Assembly (NCBI GenBank): GCA_040757595.1
Contig: JBFLWP010000002.1
Coordinates: 263,832-327,831, forward strand
DNA length: 64,000 nucleotides
Reading direction: 5' to 3'
From: Nitrospirota bacterium
GTDB lineage: Bacteria > Nitrospirota > Nitrospiria > Nitrospirales > Nitrospiraceae
Positions 23,647 to 31,700 of the stretch are shown here, one piece after another. Below the pieces are notes generated by a model, which ran no database searches, was not told the DNA's origin, and worked only from the letters and a program-made list of their open reading frames with translations. The position numbers and the translations under genes are program-made. The stretch's first letter is position 1. Each line of letters begins with the position of its first letter.

Positions 23647-24693
23647 TTATCGCAAGCCAGCCCGCTCGATCAGGTTCATGGCCGGCTCCCGCAGTTCGCC
23701 GAGCTTCGCCAAGGGCACGGCCGCGGCGCGGAAACTGTCCCGTTTGGGCAGGGCGGGATCGGCGGCGACGTCGGGGTGGAGGGGATACTCCTTGTTGAGG
23801 TCCGCGAAGAGCTTCTGCCCGTCCTGCGAGGCCAGGAATTCCACGAGCCGCTTGGCGGCAGCGCGGTGGCGCGAATGCTTGGCCACGCCGACGCCCGCGA
23901 CGTTCATGATGGCGCCCATGCCGCCGTCCTGCTGGTCCAGCATGAGCAGCGCGATCGGCGCGTCCGGATGGGCCGCCAGATGGCGATAGACGTAGTAGTG
24001 GTTGACCAGCCCGACCGCCGCCTCGCCCTTGGCCACGGCTTCCACGATCTGGGAGCTCTTGCCGAAGACGGAGGTGCCGGCGTTGGCCTTGAGCCCCTGG
24101 AGGAACCGCTCCGTCCGCTCGTCCCCGTACACGGCCTTGATGACCGACACGCCAGCCTGCAGATATTCGCTGCCGGCGTTGGGGATCGCGACCTTGCCCT
24201 TCCAGTTGGGATCTCCCAGCTCGAGGATCGAGGTGATCTCGCCCGGCTTGACCTGCCGCCGGTTGTAGACCAGGATCCAGAACCGGCCCGAGAGGCCGAT
24301 CCAACTGTTGTCCACCGCCCGGAAGGGCGCCGGGACGCCCCGCTCAACTTCCTTGAGGTCGAGCGGCAGGAGCAGGCCCAGTTCGCGGGCCCGCTCCAGG
24401 CTGCCCGCGTCGTTGGTGATCAGCAGATCGGCCTGGGTCCGGTCCCCCTCGGCTTGGAGCCGGTTGACGAGCTCCGTGGCCCCGGAGGAGAGCAGGTCCA
24501 CCTGGATGCCGGTCTTGGCTTGGAACGCGTCCAGGACCGGCTTGATCAGGCGCTCCGCGCGGCCGGAGTAGACGACCAGTCGGTCGGCGGCCCCGGCTTC
24601 CACGGCCGCGGTCAAGGTCCAAAGAGCCAGCAGAACCGCCAGCAGCCGGCCGGAAGAAGAGGAGAGAATTCGATGAAAATGAAATTGATTCAT
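23647..24693 (-). CDS. fbpA: Ferric iron ABC transporter, periplasmic binding protein
   Basis: 348 residues. A signal peptide (to about EAGAA, residue 35) is followed by a class II binding-protein fold: LVVYSGRAERLIKPVLDAF, TNDAGSLERARELGLL and NHYYVYRHLA, where the paired tyrosines are typical Fe3+ ligands of FbpA. It captures ferric iron in the periplasm. The ATG has no Shine-Dalgarno, but TATAAT ends exactly 7 bp upstream, so a leaderless transcript is predicted. It follows fur by 32 bp and leads fbpA-fbpB-fbpC. Confidence 0.92.
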   Translation of the reverse strand: MNQFHFHRILSSSSGRLLAVLLALWTLTAAVEAGAADRLVVYSGRAERLIKPVLDAFQAKTGIQVDLLSSGATELVNRLQAEGDRTQADLLITNDAGSLERARELGLLLPLDLKEVERGVPAPFRAVDNSWIGLSGRFWILVYNRRQVKPGEITSILELGDPNWKGKVAIPNAGSEYLQAGVSVIKAVYGDERTERFLQGLKANAGTSVFGKSSQIVEAVAKGEAAVGLVNHYYVYRHLAAHPDAPIALLMLDQQDGGMGAIMNVAGVGVAKHSRHRAAAKRLVEFLASQDGQKLFADLNKEYPLHPDVAADPALPKRDSFRAAAVPLAKLGELREPAMNLIERAGLR

Positions 24694-24700
24694 GCTCTCA

Positions 24701-24706
24701 ATTATA
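24701..24706 (-). promoter_or_regulatory. -10 box for a leaderless fbpA transcript
   Basis: TATAAT on the minus strand, 7 bp before the fbpA ATG, in an AT-rich gap after fur. No clear -35. ATTGA-N9-TCAAT around the start could be a weak Fur site, but the match is poor. Confidence 0.5.
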
Positions 24707-24725
24707 TGGGAAAAACAAAAAACGC

Positions 24726-25157
24726 TCAGTGCCGGCAGCCGGAGCAGAGGCCGTACAGCTCGAGCTTGTGGGTCTGAATCGTGAACCCGTTGCGTTTGGC
24801 GACTTCTTCCTGCAGTTGCTCGATGTCGCAGTTCTCGAACTCCACGATCTTTCCGCAGCCCGTGCAGATCAAATGGTCATGGTGTCCCTTGTGCGAGACG
24901 TTGTCGTACTGGGTCTGGGTACCGAAATGGCGGGCCTGGGCCAGGCCCGCTTCGCAGAAGAGGTTCAGCGTCCGATAGATGGTCGCCAGCCCGATGTGCG
25001 GATCCTTCTTCGCCAGGAGTCGGTACATCTGCTCGGCCGTGATGTGCTCGTTCCTCAGGAACACGTTGAGGATCTGCTCCCGCTGACGCGTCAGCTTGAG
25101 CTGGTGCTTGCCCAGGTGTTCCCTCAGGACCGTCATCTCCTTGAGTTGTCTGTTCAT
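24726..25157 (-). CDS. fur: Ferric uptake regulator, Fur family
   Basis: 143 residues. An N-terminal winged helix (LKLTRQREQILNVFLRNEHITAEQMY and IGLATIYRTLNLF) is followed by the dimer domain with the HHDHLICTGCG motif (regulatory metal site plus CxxC) and a second pair CSGCRH at the C-terminus, giving a structural zinc site. Fur represses iron-uptake genes when Fe2+ is plentiful. A Fur box lies just upstream, so it probably regulates itself, and the fbpABC-exbBD-tonB run follows directly. PerR or Zur are alternatives, but the iron context favours Fur. Confidence 0.9.
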   Translation of the reverse strand: MNRQLKEMTVLREHLGKHQLKLTRQREQILNVFLRNEHITAEQMYRLLAKKDPHIGLATIYRTLNLFCEAGLAQARHFGTQTQYDNVSHKGHHDHLICTGCGKIVEFENCDIEQLQEEVAKRNGFTIQTHKLELYGLCSGCRH

Positions 25158-25175
25158 GGGCCGCCCCCGGCAAAT

Positions 25176-25190
25176 TGATAATGAATATTA
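25176..25190 (-). promoter_or_regulatory. Fur box upstream of fur
   Basis: TGATAAT-G-AATATTA matches the 7-1-7 Fur consensus well (first half exact). It lies about 20 bp before the fur ATG and near a weak promoter (TTGCGC, TTAATA), consistent with autoregulation. Confidence 0.7.
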
Positions 25191-25278
25191 AAATAGGTGG
25201 GGGGTGGCGCGCAAGGGGGGCGCAGGGACGCGATCGGCCCCGCGTTGACTGGCTCCCGGGCCGGAGACTATAGTGCCC

Positions 25279-25356
25279 TCAGCGCAATGCTGAACGAGGA
25301 ATGAGGAACGAAGGCCTCCGAATATCCCGCGTTCGTCATTCTGCATTCAGCGTTGG
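25279..25356. repeat. Stuttered palindrome, GAATG/GAACG word family
   Basis: In the divergent gap between fur and the aldehyde dehydrogenase gene. The left arm reads GAACGAGGAATGAGGAACG and the right arm CGTTCGTCATTCTGCATTC, with words GAATG and GAACG alternating and mirrored. Confidence 0.55.
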
Positions 25357-25384
25357 TTGACAGTTGGTCTACGCGGAGGCTCCG

Positions 25385-26887
25385 ATGGCGTCGTTAGAGG
25401 TGCCCAACTTCATCAACGGCCTGTGGTGTCCGTCCCGGCCTGGTGCCTGGTTCGAGAGTCGGAATCCGGCCAATCCCGGCGAGGTGATCGGGCTGTTCCC
25501 GCAGTCGGGCCAGGCCGACGTCGACGAGGCGGTGGAGGCCGCCAACTGCGCCTTCGGCCCCTGGCGCGAGCTGGGGCTGGTCAAGCGGGCGGAGTATCTG
25601 CTGCGGGTCGCCCGGGTGATGGAAGAGGACGTGGAGGCCCTGGCCCGCGACGTCGCGCGGGAGGCCGGCAAACAGATCAACGAGGCCCGCGCCGACGTGG
25701 TCGAGGCGATCCACACGGCGCAGTACGCCTTCTCCTACGGGCACCTCGGCCAATACGGAAAGATCCTGGGCGACGAAGTGCCGACCAAGCGCTGTCACGA
25801 GGTGCTGGAGCCCAGGGGCGTGGTCGTCGCGATCACCCCCTGGAACTTTCCGGTGGCCCTCCCGTTCTGGCTCACCGGCCTCTCGCTCGTCCTGGGCAAT
25901 TGCGTGATCCTCAAGCCGAGCGAGCTGACCCCCCTGTGCGGGGCGCGGATCGCCGGCTATTTCGAGAAGGCCGGCATCCCGGCCGGCGTCTTCCAGGTGG
26001 TGCACGGGACCGGCGAGGCGGTGGGCGCGCCGCTGGTGGCCCATCCCCGCACCCACGTGGTCCTCTTCACCGGCAGCTACGAGGTGGGCCTCAGGATCAA
26101 GCAGGAGGTCGCCCGACATCCCCAGAAAGTGTGTACGATCGAGACCGGCGGCAAGAACGCCGTCCTCGTGATGGAGGACGCCGACCTGGACATGGCGGTG
26201 ACCGCGAGCCTCCTCTCCGCGTTCAAGACGGCCGGCCAACGGTGCGTGACGTCCGGCCGCCTGCTCGTGGACCGGCAGGTGGCGGACCGGTTTACGGAAC
26301 GGTTCGTGTCGGACGCCAAGCGGGTGAAAGTGGGAGATCCGCTGGACGAGTCCATGTTCTACGGCGCCATGATCAACCGGCAGGGGGTGGAAAAGGGCCG
26401 CCGTTTCAACGAGGCGGCGCGCAAGGAAGGATTCCAGGTACTGCTGGACCGGAACACGGAGCCGCCGCCGACGCCCGACGGCTACTGGCTCAAGCCGTTC
26501 GTCTACACGGGCCCCTGGCGCAGCGACAGCTACTGCCTCACCGAGGAGGCCTTCAGCCCGCACGTCGCCATCGTGCCGGTCGGCGGCGTCGAGGAGGCGG
26601 TCGCGGTCTACAACGACACCAAGTACGGCCTGGCCGGAGCCATCATCACCGAGGATTACCGCAAGGCCAAGTACGCCGAGGAGCATCTCCAGTGCGGGAT
26701 CTTTTACTGGAACTTGCCCAGCATCGGCGCCGGGGTGCGGATGGCGTTCGGAGGGGTCAAACAGTCGGGGAACCTGGTGCCCTCGGCCGCAGGCCTGATC
26801 CCGGTCCTGACCCATCCCAAAGCGGTCACCTACAACCTGGACCGGAAGATCGTGATGGCCCAGGGACTCAGCGCGGAGATCAAATAA
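25385..26887 (+). CDS. NAD(P)+-dependent aldehyde dehydrogenase
   Basis: 500 residues, ALDH superfamily. TPWNFPVALPFW and KPSELTPL form the cofactor site, IETGGKNAVLV carries the general-base glutamate, GQRCVTSGRLLV the catalytic cysteine, and EEAFSPHVAIV the second conserved Glu-Phe. CGGAGG precedes the ATG. The family includes succinate-semialdehyde, glutamate-semialdehyde and other dehydrogenases; I cannot assign the substrate. Neighbours give no pathway context. Confidence 0.9.
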   Translation: MASLEVPNFINGLWCPSRPGAWFESRNPANPGEVIGLFPQSGQADVDEAVEAANCAFGPWRELGLVKRAEYLLRVARVMEEDVEALARDVAREAGKQINEARADVVEAIHTAQYAFSYGHLGQYGKILGDEVPTKRCHEVLEPRGVVVAITPWNFPVALPFWLTGLSLVLGNCVILKPSELTPLCGARIAGYFEKAGIPAGVFQVVHGTGEAVGAPLVAHPRTHVVLFTGSYEVGLRIKQEVARHPQKVCTIETGGKNAVLVMEDADLDMAVTASLLSAFKTAGQRCVTSGRLLVDRQVADRFTERFVSDAKRVKVGDPLDESMFYGAMINRQGVEKGRRFNEAARKEGFQVLLDRNTEPPPTPDGYWLKPFVYTGPWRSDSYCLTEEAFSPHVAIVPVGGVEEAVAVYNDTKYGLAGAIITEDYRKAKYAEEHLQCGIFYWNLPSIGAGVRMAFGGVKQSGNLVPSAAGLIPVLTHPKAVTYNLDRKIVMAQGLSAEIK

Positions 26888-26888
26888 T

Positions 26889-26956
26889 GGGCCAGGGGCG
26901 CGTGGCTAGAGGCTAGAGGCCCCTCTCGCCTCGTGCCCCGAGCCTCTCGCCTGGCT
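26889..26956. repeat. Stuttered palindrome, GAGGC/GCCTC word family (copy 2)
   Basis: GCGCGTGGCTAGAGGCTAGAGGC faces CCTCTCGCCTCGTGCCCCGAG and CCTCTCGCC. It shares the CCGAGCCTCTCGCC end with the copy at 3581-3643. Confidence 0.6.
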
Positions 26957-26963
26957 TGAGTGT

Positions 26964-27524
26964 ATGCGGAAGCCACTAGAAATGACCATCGACCGGACGC
27001 TGCTGGTGCACCTGCTGCACCTGGCGGAGCCCCATGGGCTCATGACGGACGTGAAGCTGCAGCAACTGGCGTTCCTCTGCGAGCTGCAACTGTTCGGCAA
27101 GGGGCTCAAGGGGTTCCACTTCGAGTTCTTCCGCTACGCCTACGGAGCCTTCAGCAAGGATCTGGACAACGATCTCCTGTCGCTGCGGCGCAAGGAGCGG
27201 CTTGAAAACTTCAGCCCGTCGGACAAGGCTGGGGAGGTCCTCAAGCTCCTGCCGGAGGCCGTGGAGGGGGGCGAGACCAACGAAAAGGTCATGGAAATCG
27301 TCGAAGCGGTCGTGGCCAAGTATGCCCCGCAGGACAGCGGCGAGATCACCAAGTCCGTCGAGGCGGTCGAGCTGTCCACCCCCGAGCAGCCGGAGTTCAA
27401 GCTCCCGATCCGGGACATCTCCTTCCACACGGTCATCCTCGTGCCCTCCCGGATCGAGGTCCAAGGCGAATTCACCCTGTCTCCCAGGATGGCCGCCCGC
27501 CTCAACGCCGCGTTAGGCTACTAG
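26964..27524 (+). CDS. Hypothetical protein, weakly Panacea/SocA (DUF4065)-like
   Basis: 186 residues from ATG 26964 (a second ATG at 26982 is possible; neither has a strong ribosome site). The N-terminal 90 residues (MTDVKLQQLAFLCELQLFGKG...FFRYAYGAFSKDLDNDL) resemble the helical Panacea/SocA antitoxin domain, which usually starts with KLQKLLYFA. A charged linker and a small C-terminal beta-rich part follow. No toxin gene is adjacent. Function unknown; the family resemblance is tentative. It is convergent with the carboxypeptidase gene. Confidence 0.7.
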   Translation: MRKPLEMTIDRTLLVHLLHLAEPHGLMTDVKLQQLAFLCELQLFGKGLKGFHFEFFRYAYGAFSKDLDNDLLSLRRKERLENFSPSDKAGEVLKLLPEAVEGGETNEKVMEIVEAVVAKYAPQDSGEITKSVEAVELSTPEQPEFKLPIRDISFHTVILVPSRIEVQGEFTLSPRMAARLNAALGY

Positions 27525-27528
27525 CATA

Positions 27529-27604
27529 GGCGCGGGGCGCGAGGCACGAGGGGGCGATCGTCCTGCTGTTTCCGCCTCTTGCCTCTAGTCCCGAGCCTCG
27601 AGCC
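27529..27604. repeat. Stuttered palindrome, GAGGC/GCCTC word family (copy 3)
   Basis: GGCGCGGGGCGCGAGGCACG faces GCCTCTTGCCTCTAGTCCCG and AGCCTCGAGC around GGGGGCGATCGTCCTGC. The centre GGCGATCGT also occurs in the copy at 3581-3643. The right arm encodes the last residues and stop of the carboxypeptidase. Confidence 0.6.
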
Positions 27605-29129
27605 CATACAGTTCGCTGTACTTCCGTTCCAGATAGGCGAGAAACGGCTCAGGGCTGAGCGGGCGGCCGGTGACCCGCAGGATCAGGTGATCGGGCCGGA
27701 ACGTGCGCCCCCACCGGTGGACCTTCTGGTTCAGCCACTTCTTCAGGACCGTGAGCCGGCCTGCCGCGATCTCCGCCTCCAGGTCCGGCAGCTCGTGACG
27801 CGCCTGCTCGTAGAACTGCACGGCGTACAGGTTGCCCAGCGTGTAGGTCGGAAAATAGCCGATCGCGCCGAATGACCAGTGCACGTCCTGCAGGACTCCT
27901 TCCGCATCCCGCTCCGGCACGATCCCGAGGACCTCCCGCATCTTGTCGTTCCAGACCGCCGGCAGGTCTTCCACACCGACCTTCTCCTCGATCAAGGTCT
28001 GCTCGATCTCGAACCGCAGCATGATGTGGAGGTTGTAGGTCAATTCGTCCGCCTCCACCCGGATCAGCGACGGCTTCACCCGGTTGATGGCGGCATAGAA
28101 TCGCTCCAGTTCGACCCCGCCCAACTGCTGGGGAAAGGCCGCCTGCAGCATCGGGTAGAAGCAGCGCCAGAAGGGGCGCGAGCGACCCACGCAGTTCTCC
28201 CAGAGGCGGGACTGGCTCTCGTGGATGCCGAGCGAGAGGGCCTCTCCCAGCGGCGTCCCGTACCGTTCCTGGTCCAGGCCCTGGTCGTAGAGCCCGTGTC
28301 CGCCCTCGTGGATGCAACTGAACAGACAGGCCGGCAGCTCCTTCTCGTAGACGCGGGTGGTCACCCGCACGTCGGTCGGATGGAAGGAGGTCGTGAAGGG
28401 GTGGGCCGACATGTCCAAGCGTCCACGGGCGAAATCGTAGCCCATGGCGGTCAGGACCAGCCGCCCGAACTCCACCTGGCGGGACGGCTCGTAGCGCAGG
28501 AACAGCATCGAGTCGTCGATCTTCACGGAGGATGCGACCACCCGGCCGAGAAGCGGGACGAGCCGGGCCTTGAGCGTCGCGAAGAGCGGGCGCAAGGCGG
28601 CCACCGTGGCGCCCGGCTCGTAGGTGTCGAGTAGCGCGTCGTAGGGGGAGTCGTGATAGCCGAGGTATCGGGTCTCTTCGCGCTTCAACGTCACGACGGT
28701 CCGGAGATTCGGCAGGAACAGGGAGAAGTCGCTCTGCTTCCTCGCTTCCGTCCAAACCTGCTGGGCCAGCGAACATTCCCGGCCCAGGCGTTTGACGAAC
28801 TCCGAGGGCAGCCTCTTGGCGCGGCTGAAATCCCGCCAGACCTCCCGCAGCAGGGCGCGGGACGGCTCGTCCCAGGAATCGCCTGGCGTCTCGATCGGAA
28901 GCCCGGTAGCCGGGTCGATCCATCGGCCGAGCAGGTCCTCGATCTCCGGCGCGACCAGCTTGTCATGGGCGAGTCCCTGGAGCGTCGCCAGTTGTTCCGC
29001 CCTGGCCAGGCCTCCTCCGGACGGCATGTAAGTCTCCTGGTCCCAGGACAGGAGCGAGGCCGCGCTGGTCAGGTGCTGGATTTCCTTGAGTCGCGCCGTC
29101 AGGGGTTCGAGCGTCGCCAACGTTTTCAT
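27585..29129 (-). CDS. M32 family metallocarboxypeptidase (Taq-type)
   Basis: 514 residues, the usual size for carboxypeptidase Taq. The zinc-binding motif HEGGH (HExxH) is followed by HESQSRLWENCVGRS, the conserved M32 segment with the third ligand. LLSWDQETYMPSGG near the N-terminus is typical of the family. It removes C-terminal amino acids from cytosolic peptides. The C-terminus (LEARD) is encoded inside a stuttered palindrome. Confidence 0.92.
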   Translation of the reverse strand: MKTLATLEPLTARLKEIQHLTSAASLLSWDQETYMPSGGGLARAEQLATLQGLAHDKLVAPEIEDLLGRWIDPATGLPIETPGDSWDEPSRALLREVWRDFSRAKRLPSEFVKRLGRECSLAQQVWTEARKQSDFSLFLPNLRTVVTLKREETRYLGYHDSPYDALLDTYEPGATVAALRPLFATLKARLVPLLGRVVASSVKIDDSMLFLRYEPSRQVEFGRLVLTAMGYDFARGRLDMSAHPFTTSFHPTDVRVTTRVYEKELPACLFSCIHEGGHGLYDQGLDQERYGTPLGEALSLGIHESQSRLWENCVGRSRPFWRCFYPMLQAAFPQQLGGVELERFYAAINRVKPSLIRVEADELTYNLHIMLRFEIEQTLIEEKVGVEDLPAVWNDKMREVLGIVPERDAEGVLQDVHWSFGAIGYFPTYTLGNLYAVQFYEQARHELPDLEAEIAAGRLTVLKKWLNQKVHRWGRTFRPDHLILRVTGRPLSPEPFLAYLERKYSELYGLEARD

Positions 29130-29147
29130 CTCGCCTCGTGCCTTCCC

Positions 29148-29187
29148 CTTAACGCCTCTTACGTCTTACGTCTGACGTTTCACGGCT
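29148..29187. repeat. Half stuttered element, TTACGT word
   Basis: CTTACGT is repeated as TTACGTCTTACGTCTGACGT, then TTCACGG, upstream of both divergent genes. Only one arm is present. Confidence 0.45.
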
Positions 29188-29257
29188 TTTCGCGGTATGA
29201 TGCCCGGCCAGTGTACGCAACCGGTTCGCCGTTTTGCAATCAGCGGGAGGAGCGAGC

Positions 29258-29911
29258 ATGAAAGCGCTGGTCTTGCCTGAAATCGAAGCCTATGCCGAGG
29301 CGCACTCGGCCGCCGAGTCGGAGGTCTGTCAGGCGCTGCGGGAGGAGACCTATCGGACCATGGATAGCCCTCAGATGGTTGTCGGTCCGCTGGAGGGGGC
29401 CTTCCTCAAGATGGTCACGCAGCTCGTGGGGGCCAGGCACGTGTTGGAGATCGGGACGTTCACCGGCTACAGCGCGCTGTGCATGGCCGAGGTGCTGCCC
29501 GAGGACGGTCGCCTCATCACCTGCGAAATCGACCTGGACTCGTTGGAACTGGCCAGGAAGTACTTCGCCAGGAGCCCCCACGGGCGCAAGATCGAAATAC
29601 GGATGGGGCCGGCGTTGGAAACCTTGCGCGACCTGACCGGGCCGTTCGACCTCATCTTCATTGATGCCGACAAGGTCAACTACGTCAATTACTACCGCCG
29701 GTCGCTGGACCTGATCGCGCCGCGGGGCGTCATCCTCGTTGACAACGTGCTCTGGAGCGGGGACGTGCTGCTCGAGCCGCCGCCGGACCAGTCCACCGCC
29801 GTGATCCAGGAGCTCAACCGCCTGGTGGCCCGGGATCAACGGGTGACGTCGGTGCTGGTGACGATCAGGGACGGTGTCTTAGTCATCCGCCCGACAGGAC
29901 ACGCGAGTTGA
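29258..29911 (+). CDS. SAM-dependent O-methyltransferase (class I, YrrM/COMT-like)
   Basis: 217 residues. VLEIGTFTGYSALCMAE is the SAM-binding motif I, and FIDADKVNYVNYY and VDNVLWSG are the metal-binding aspartate motifs of the caffeoyl-CoA O-methyltransferase-like family. GGGAGGAGC precedes the ATG. Substrate unknown. A promoter for the EamA gene begins 6 bp after its stop. Confidence 0.88.
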   Translation: MKALVLPEIEAYAEAHSAAESEVCQALREETYRTMDSPQMVVGPLEGAFLKMVTQLVGARHVLEIGTFTGYSALCMAEVLPEDGRLITCEIDLDSLELARKYFARSPHGRKIEIRMGPALETLRDLTGPFDLIFIDADKVNYVNYYRRSLDLIAPRGVILVDNVLWSGDVLLEPPPDQSTAVIQELNRLVARDQRVTSVLVTIRDGVLVIRPTGHAS

Positions 29912-29917
29912 AAGATC

Positions 29918-29946
29918 TTGACGCGGTGGGGACGGCTTGCTATAGG
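29918..29946 (+). promoter_or_regulatory. Promoter of the EamA transporter gene, nearly leaderless
   Basis: TTGACG (29918-29923), 17-bp spacer, TATAGG (29941-29946). The ATG follows 10 bp later, so the predicted leader is only about 3 nt. Confidence 0.55.
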
Positions 29947-29956
29947 CCGTGGCCGT

Positions 29957-30865
29957 ATGAGTAAACCCTCGGAACTCTCGGCCTACGGCGCGCTCGTCAC
30001 GGCGGCGGTCGTGTGGGGCGGCTCGATCGTCGGCCAGAAGCTGGCCCTCGGGTCGTTCTCGGCGGTCGAAACCTCCGTGCTCCGCGGGATCGGGGCGCTG
30101 GGGATCCTGATTCCACTCTGGTGGTGGCAGGAGGGCGGCTCGGTCAAGTTCTCCCGCCGGGACCTCGGCATCTTCGCCGCGCTGGGGCTGGCGGTCCTGG
30201 GCAATCACCTGCTCACCCTGTTCGGGCTCCGGTACATCGGGGCGGCGGCGGCCGGGGTCATCATCGGCGCGAGCCCGGTCATCACGGCCCTGCTCTCCTC
30301 GCTGTTGCTCCGAGACCTGCCGTTCAAGGCGGTGGCGGCTGGCTGCGCGGTCTCGTTTGCCGGCGTGGCCCTCGTCTCAGGGATCGGAGCCGAGAGCGCG
30401 GCTGGAGAGCGACCCTGGCTGGGCGGGACGCTGGTGGTGCTGGGCCTGGTCAGTTGGGCCCTTTACACGGTCGGCGGTCGCCGGACGATGGAGCGCTTCT
30501 CCCCGCTCACCGTGAACTGGGCCACGCTGTTGATCTCCATCCTGTTTCAGATTCCGCTCCTCTTGACGGACCAGAAGCTGATGGTCGCCGGGATCGGTTC
30601 GGTGCCTCCGTCCGGCTGGTGGGCGCTGGGCTACCTGATCGTGTTTGCGACGGCTCTGGGACAGCAGGCCTGGCTGTACGGCGTGCAGGGGATCGGGCCG
30701 TCCCGGGCCGGCGTCTTCGTGAACCTGATCCCGGTGGCGGCTCTCGTGCTCTCCACGCTTGTCCTGGGCGAGTCCATCGGCGGCAAGGAGCTGGCCGGCA
30801 TCGCCTTGATCCTGGCGGGCGTCTGGCTGGTGAACCGGCAGTCGGCGAGGGCCGGCGGCCGGTGA
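29957..30865 (+). CDS. EamA/DMT-superfamily transporter
   Basis: 302 residues with ten membrane helices in two EamA repeats (about 10-140 and 155-295). FGLRYIGAAAAGVIIGASPV and SRAGVFVNLIPVAALVLS are typical. The family exports metabolites and amino acids; the substrate is not predictable. The start has no Shine-Dalgarno but a promoter lies directly upstream. Earlier in-frame starts would overlap that promoter. Confidence 0.85.
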   Translation: MSKPSELSAYGALVTAAVVWGGSIVGQKLALGSFSAVETSVLRGIGALGILIPLWWWQEGGSVKFSRRDLGIFAALGLAVLGNHLLTLFGLRYIGAAAAGVIIGASPVITALLSSLLLRDLPFKAVAAGCAVSFAGVALVSGIGAESAAGERPWLGGTLVVLGLVSWALYTVGGRRTMERFSPLTVNWATLLISILFQIPLLLTDQKLMVAGIGSVPPSGWWALGYLIVFATALGQQAWLYGVQGIGPSRAGVFVNLIPVAALVLSTLVLGESIGGKELAGIALILAGVWLVNRQSARAGGR

Positions 30866-30944
30866 TGTCCGCCCGTCGTTCCCGCAAATGGCGAGCCTGT
30901 CTCTCCCTTCGCAGCAGGCAGCCGTTTCGAGTATGATACGCGCC

Positions 30945-31352
30945 ATGAGCGAAGAAGCAGAGCGGGTCAGGCTGCAGATCGAGGCGGTGACGCGGGCGAA
31001 CGAGGCGTTCTACGAAGCCTTCGAGGGCCTCGACATCGAGCGGATGGACGAGGTCTGGCTCCAGCGGGACTATGTCACCTGCATCCACCCGGGCTGGACG
31101 CGCCGCGACGGCTGGCCGGCCGTGCGCGACTCCTGGGTCATCATCTTCAACAACACCTTTTCGATGGAGTTCGAGCTGACCGACGTGATGGTCCAGGTGG
31201 CGGAGGACGTCGCCTGGGTCATCTGCACGGAGAACATCACGAGCCGGATGGGCGACACCGCTCACGAAAGCCGGGTGCTGGCCACCAACCTGTACGAAAA
31301 GGTGGGGGATCGCTGGTACCTGATCCACCACCACGGCTCCCAGGTGAGGTGA
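30945..31352 (+). CDS. NTF2-like (SnoaL/YybH-type) protein
   Basis: 135 residues. An N-terminal helix (VTRANEAFYEAFEGLDIERMDEVW) is followed by HPGWTRRDGWPAVRDSW and a curved beta sheet with VAWVICTENI and RWYLIHHHGS, the pattern of small NTF2-fold proteins of unknown or ligand-binding function. TATGAT ends 7 bp before the ATG and no Shine-Dalgarno is seen, again pointing to a leaderless mRNA. An in-frame ATG at 30933 lies inside the -10 box. Confidence 0.8.
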   Translation: MSEEAERVRLQIEAVTRANEAFYEAFEGLDIERMDEVWLQRDYVTCIHPGWTRRDGWPAVRDSWVIIFNNTFSMEFELTDVMVQVAEDVAWVICTENITSRMGDTAHESRVLATNLYEKVGDRWYLIHHHGSQVR

Positions 31353-31367
31353 GGGAGGGAAGGGGCG

Positions 31368-31583
31368 CTACTTTTCCTCTACGACGAGGGTCTTGGCCCA
31401 TTCGGTCATGACGGCGTCCCGCTCTTCCATGGTCATGGCCGCGTACTTGTGGAACATCGCCGACCCCTTTTTCCGCCGCCAGGCGACGAAGTTCAGGAAA
31501 TGGTCCTTGCAAAGCGCGTTGGTTCCGGCGGGAGCGTAGGCCCGGACGGTGCAGTTCGCCACGGAACAGGTCTGGGTGCTCAT
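31368..31583 (-). CDS. Small putative zinc-finger protein
   Basis: 71 residues. The N-terminus has C-X4-C-X13-C-X2-H (CSVANC...LCKDHF), a possible zinc site, followed by an amphipathic helix-rich part (AMTMEERDAVMTEWAKTL). The gene is convergent with the NTF2-like gene, 15 bp apart. Function unknown. Confidence 0.65.
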   Translation of the reverse strand: MSTQTCSVANCTVRAYAPAGTNALCKDHFLNFVAWRRKKGSAMFHKYAAMTMEERDAVMTEWAKTLVVEEK

Positions 31584-31662
31584 TGCTGCGGTTCTCCACG
31601 ATGATGTGAAGTTCGACCGCAGTATGCCGGACCCACGAGCCCGAATGCAACGGGCTGCCGGC

Positions 31663-31692
31663 TTGACGCGAGCCGGTCCGGTTCAGTATGTC
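31663..31692 (+). promoter_or_regulatory. Promoter of the PhoD-like gene, nearly leaderless
   Basis: TTGACG (31663-31668), 18-bp spacer, TATGTC (31687-31692), then 8 bp to the GTG start. Confidence 0.45.
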
Positions 31693-31700
31693 AAAGCCCC

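Noticed and set aside
24690-24720. Fur box at the fbpA start
   Set aside because: ATTGA-N9-TCAAT does not fit the 7-1-7 pattern well; control may come from the box before fur by read-through.
21655-24777. Very long open frame (about 1040 codons) antisense to fbpC, fbpB and fbpA
   Set aside because: High third-position GC creates long antisense frames. The translation is Arg/Pro/Gly-rich, has no domain signature, and the opposite strand carries three clear transporter genes.
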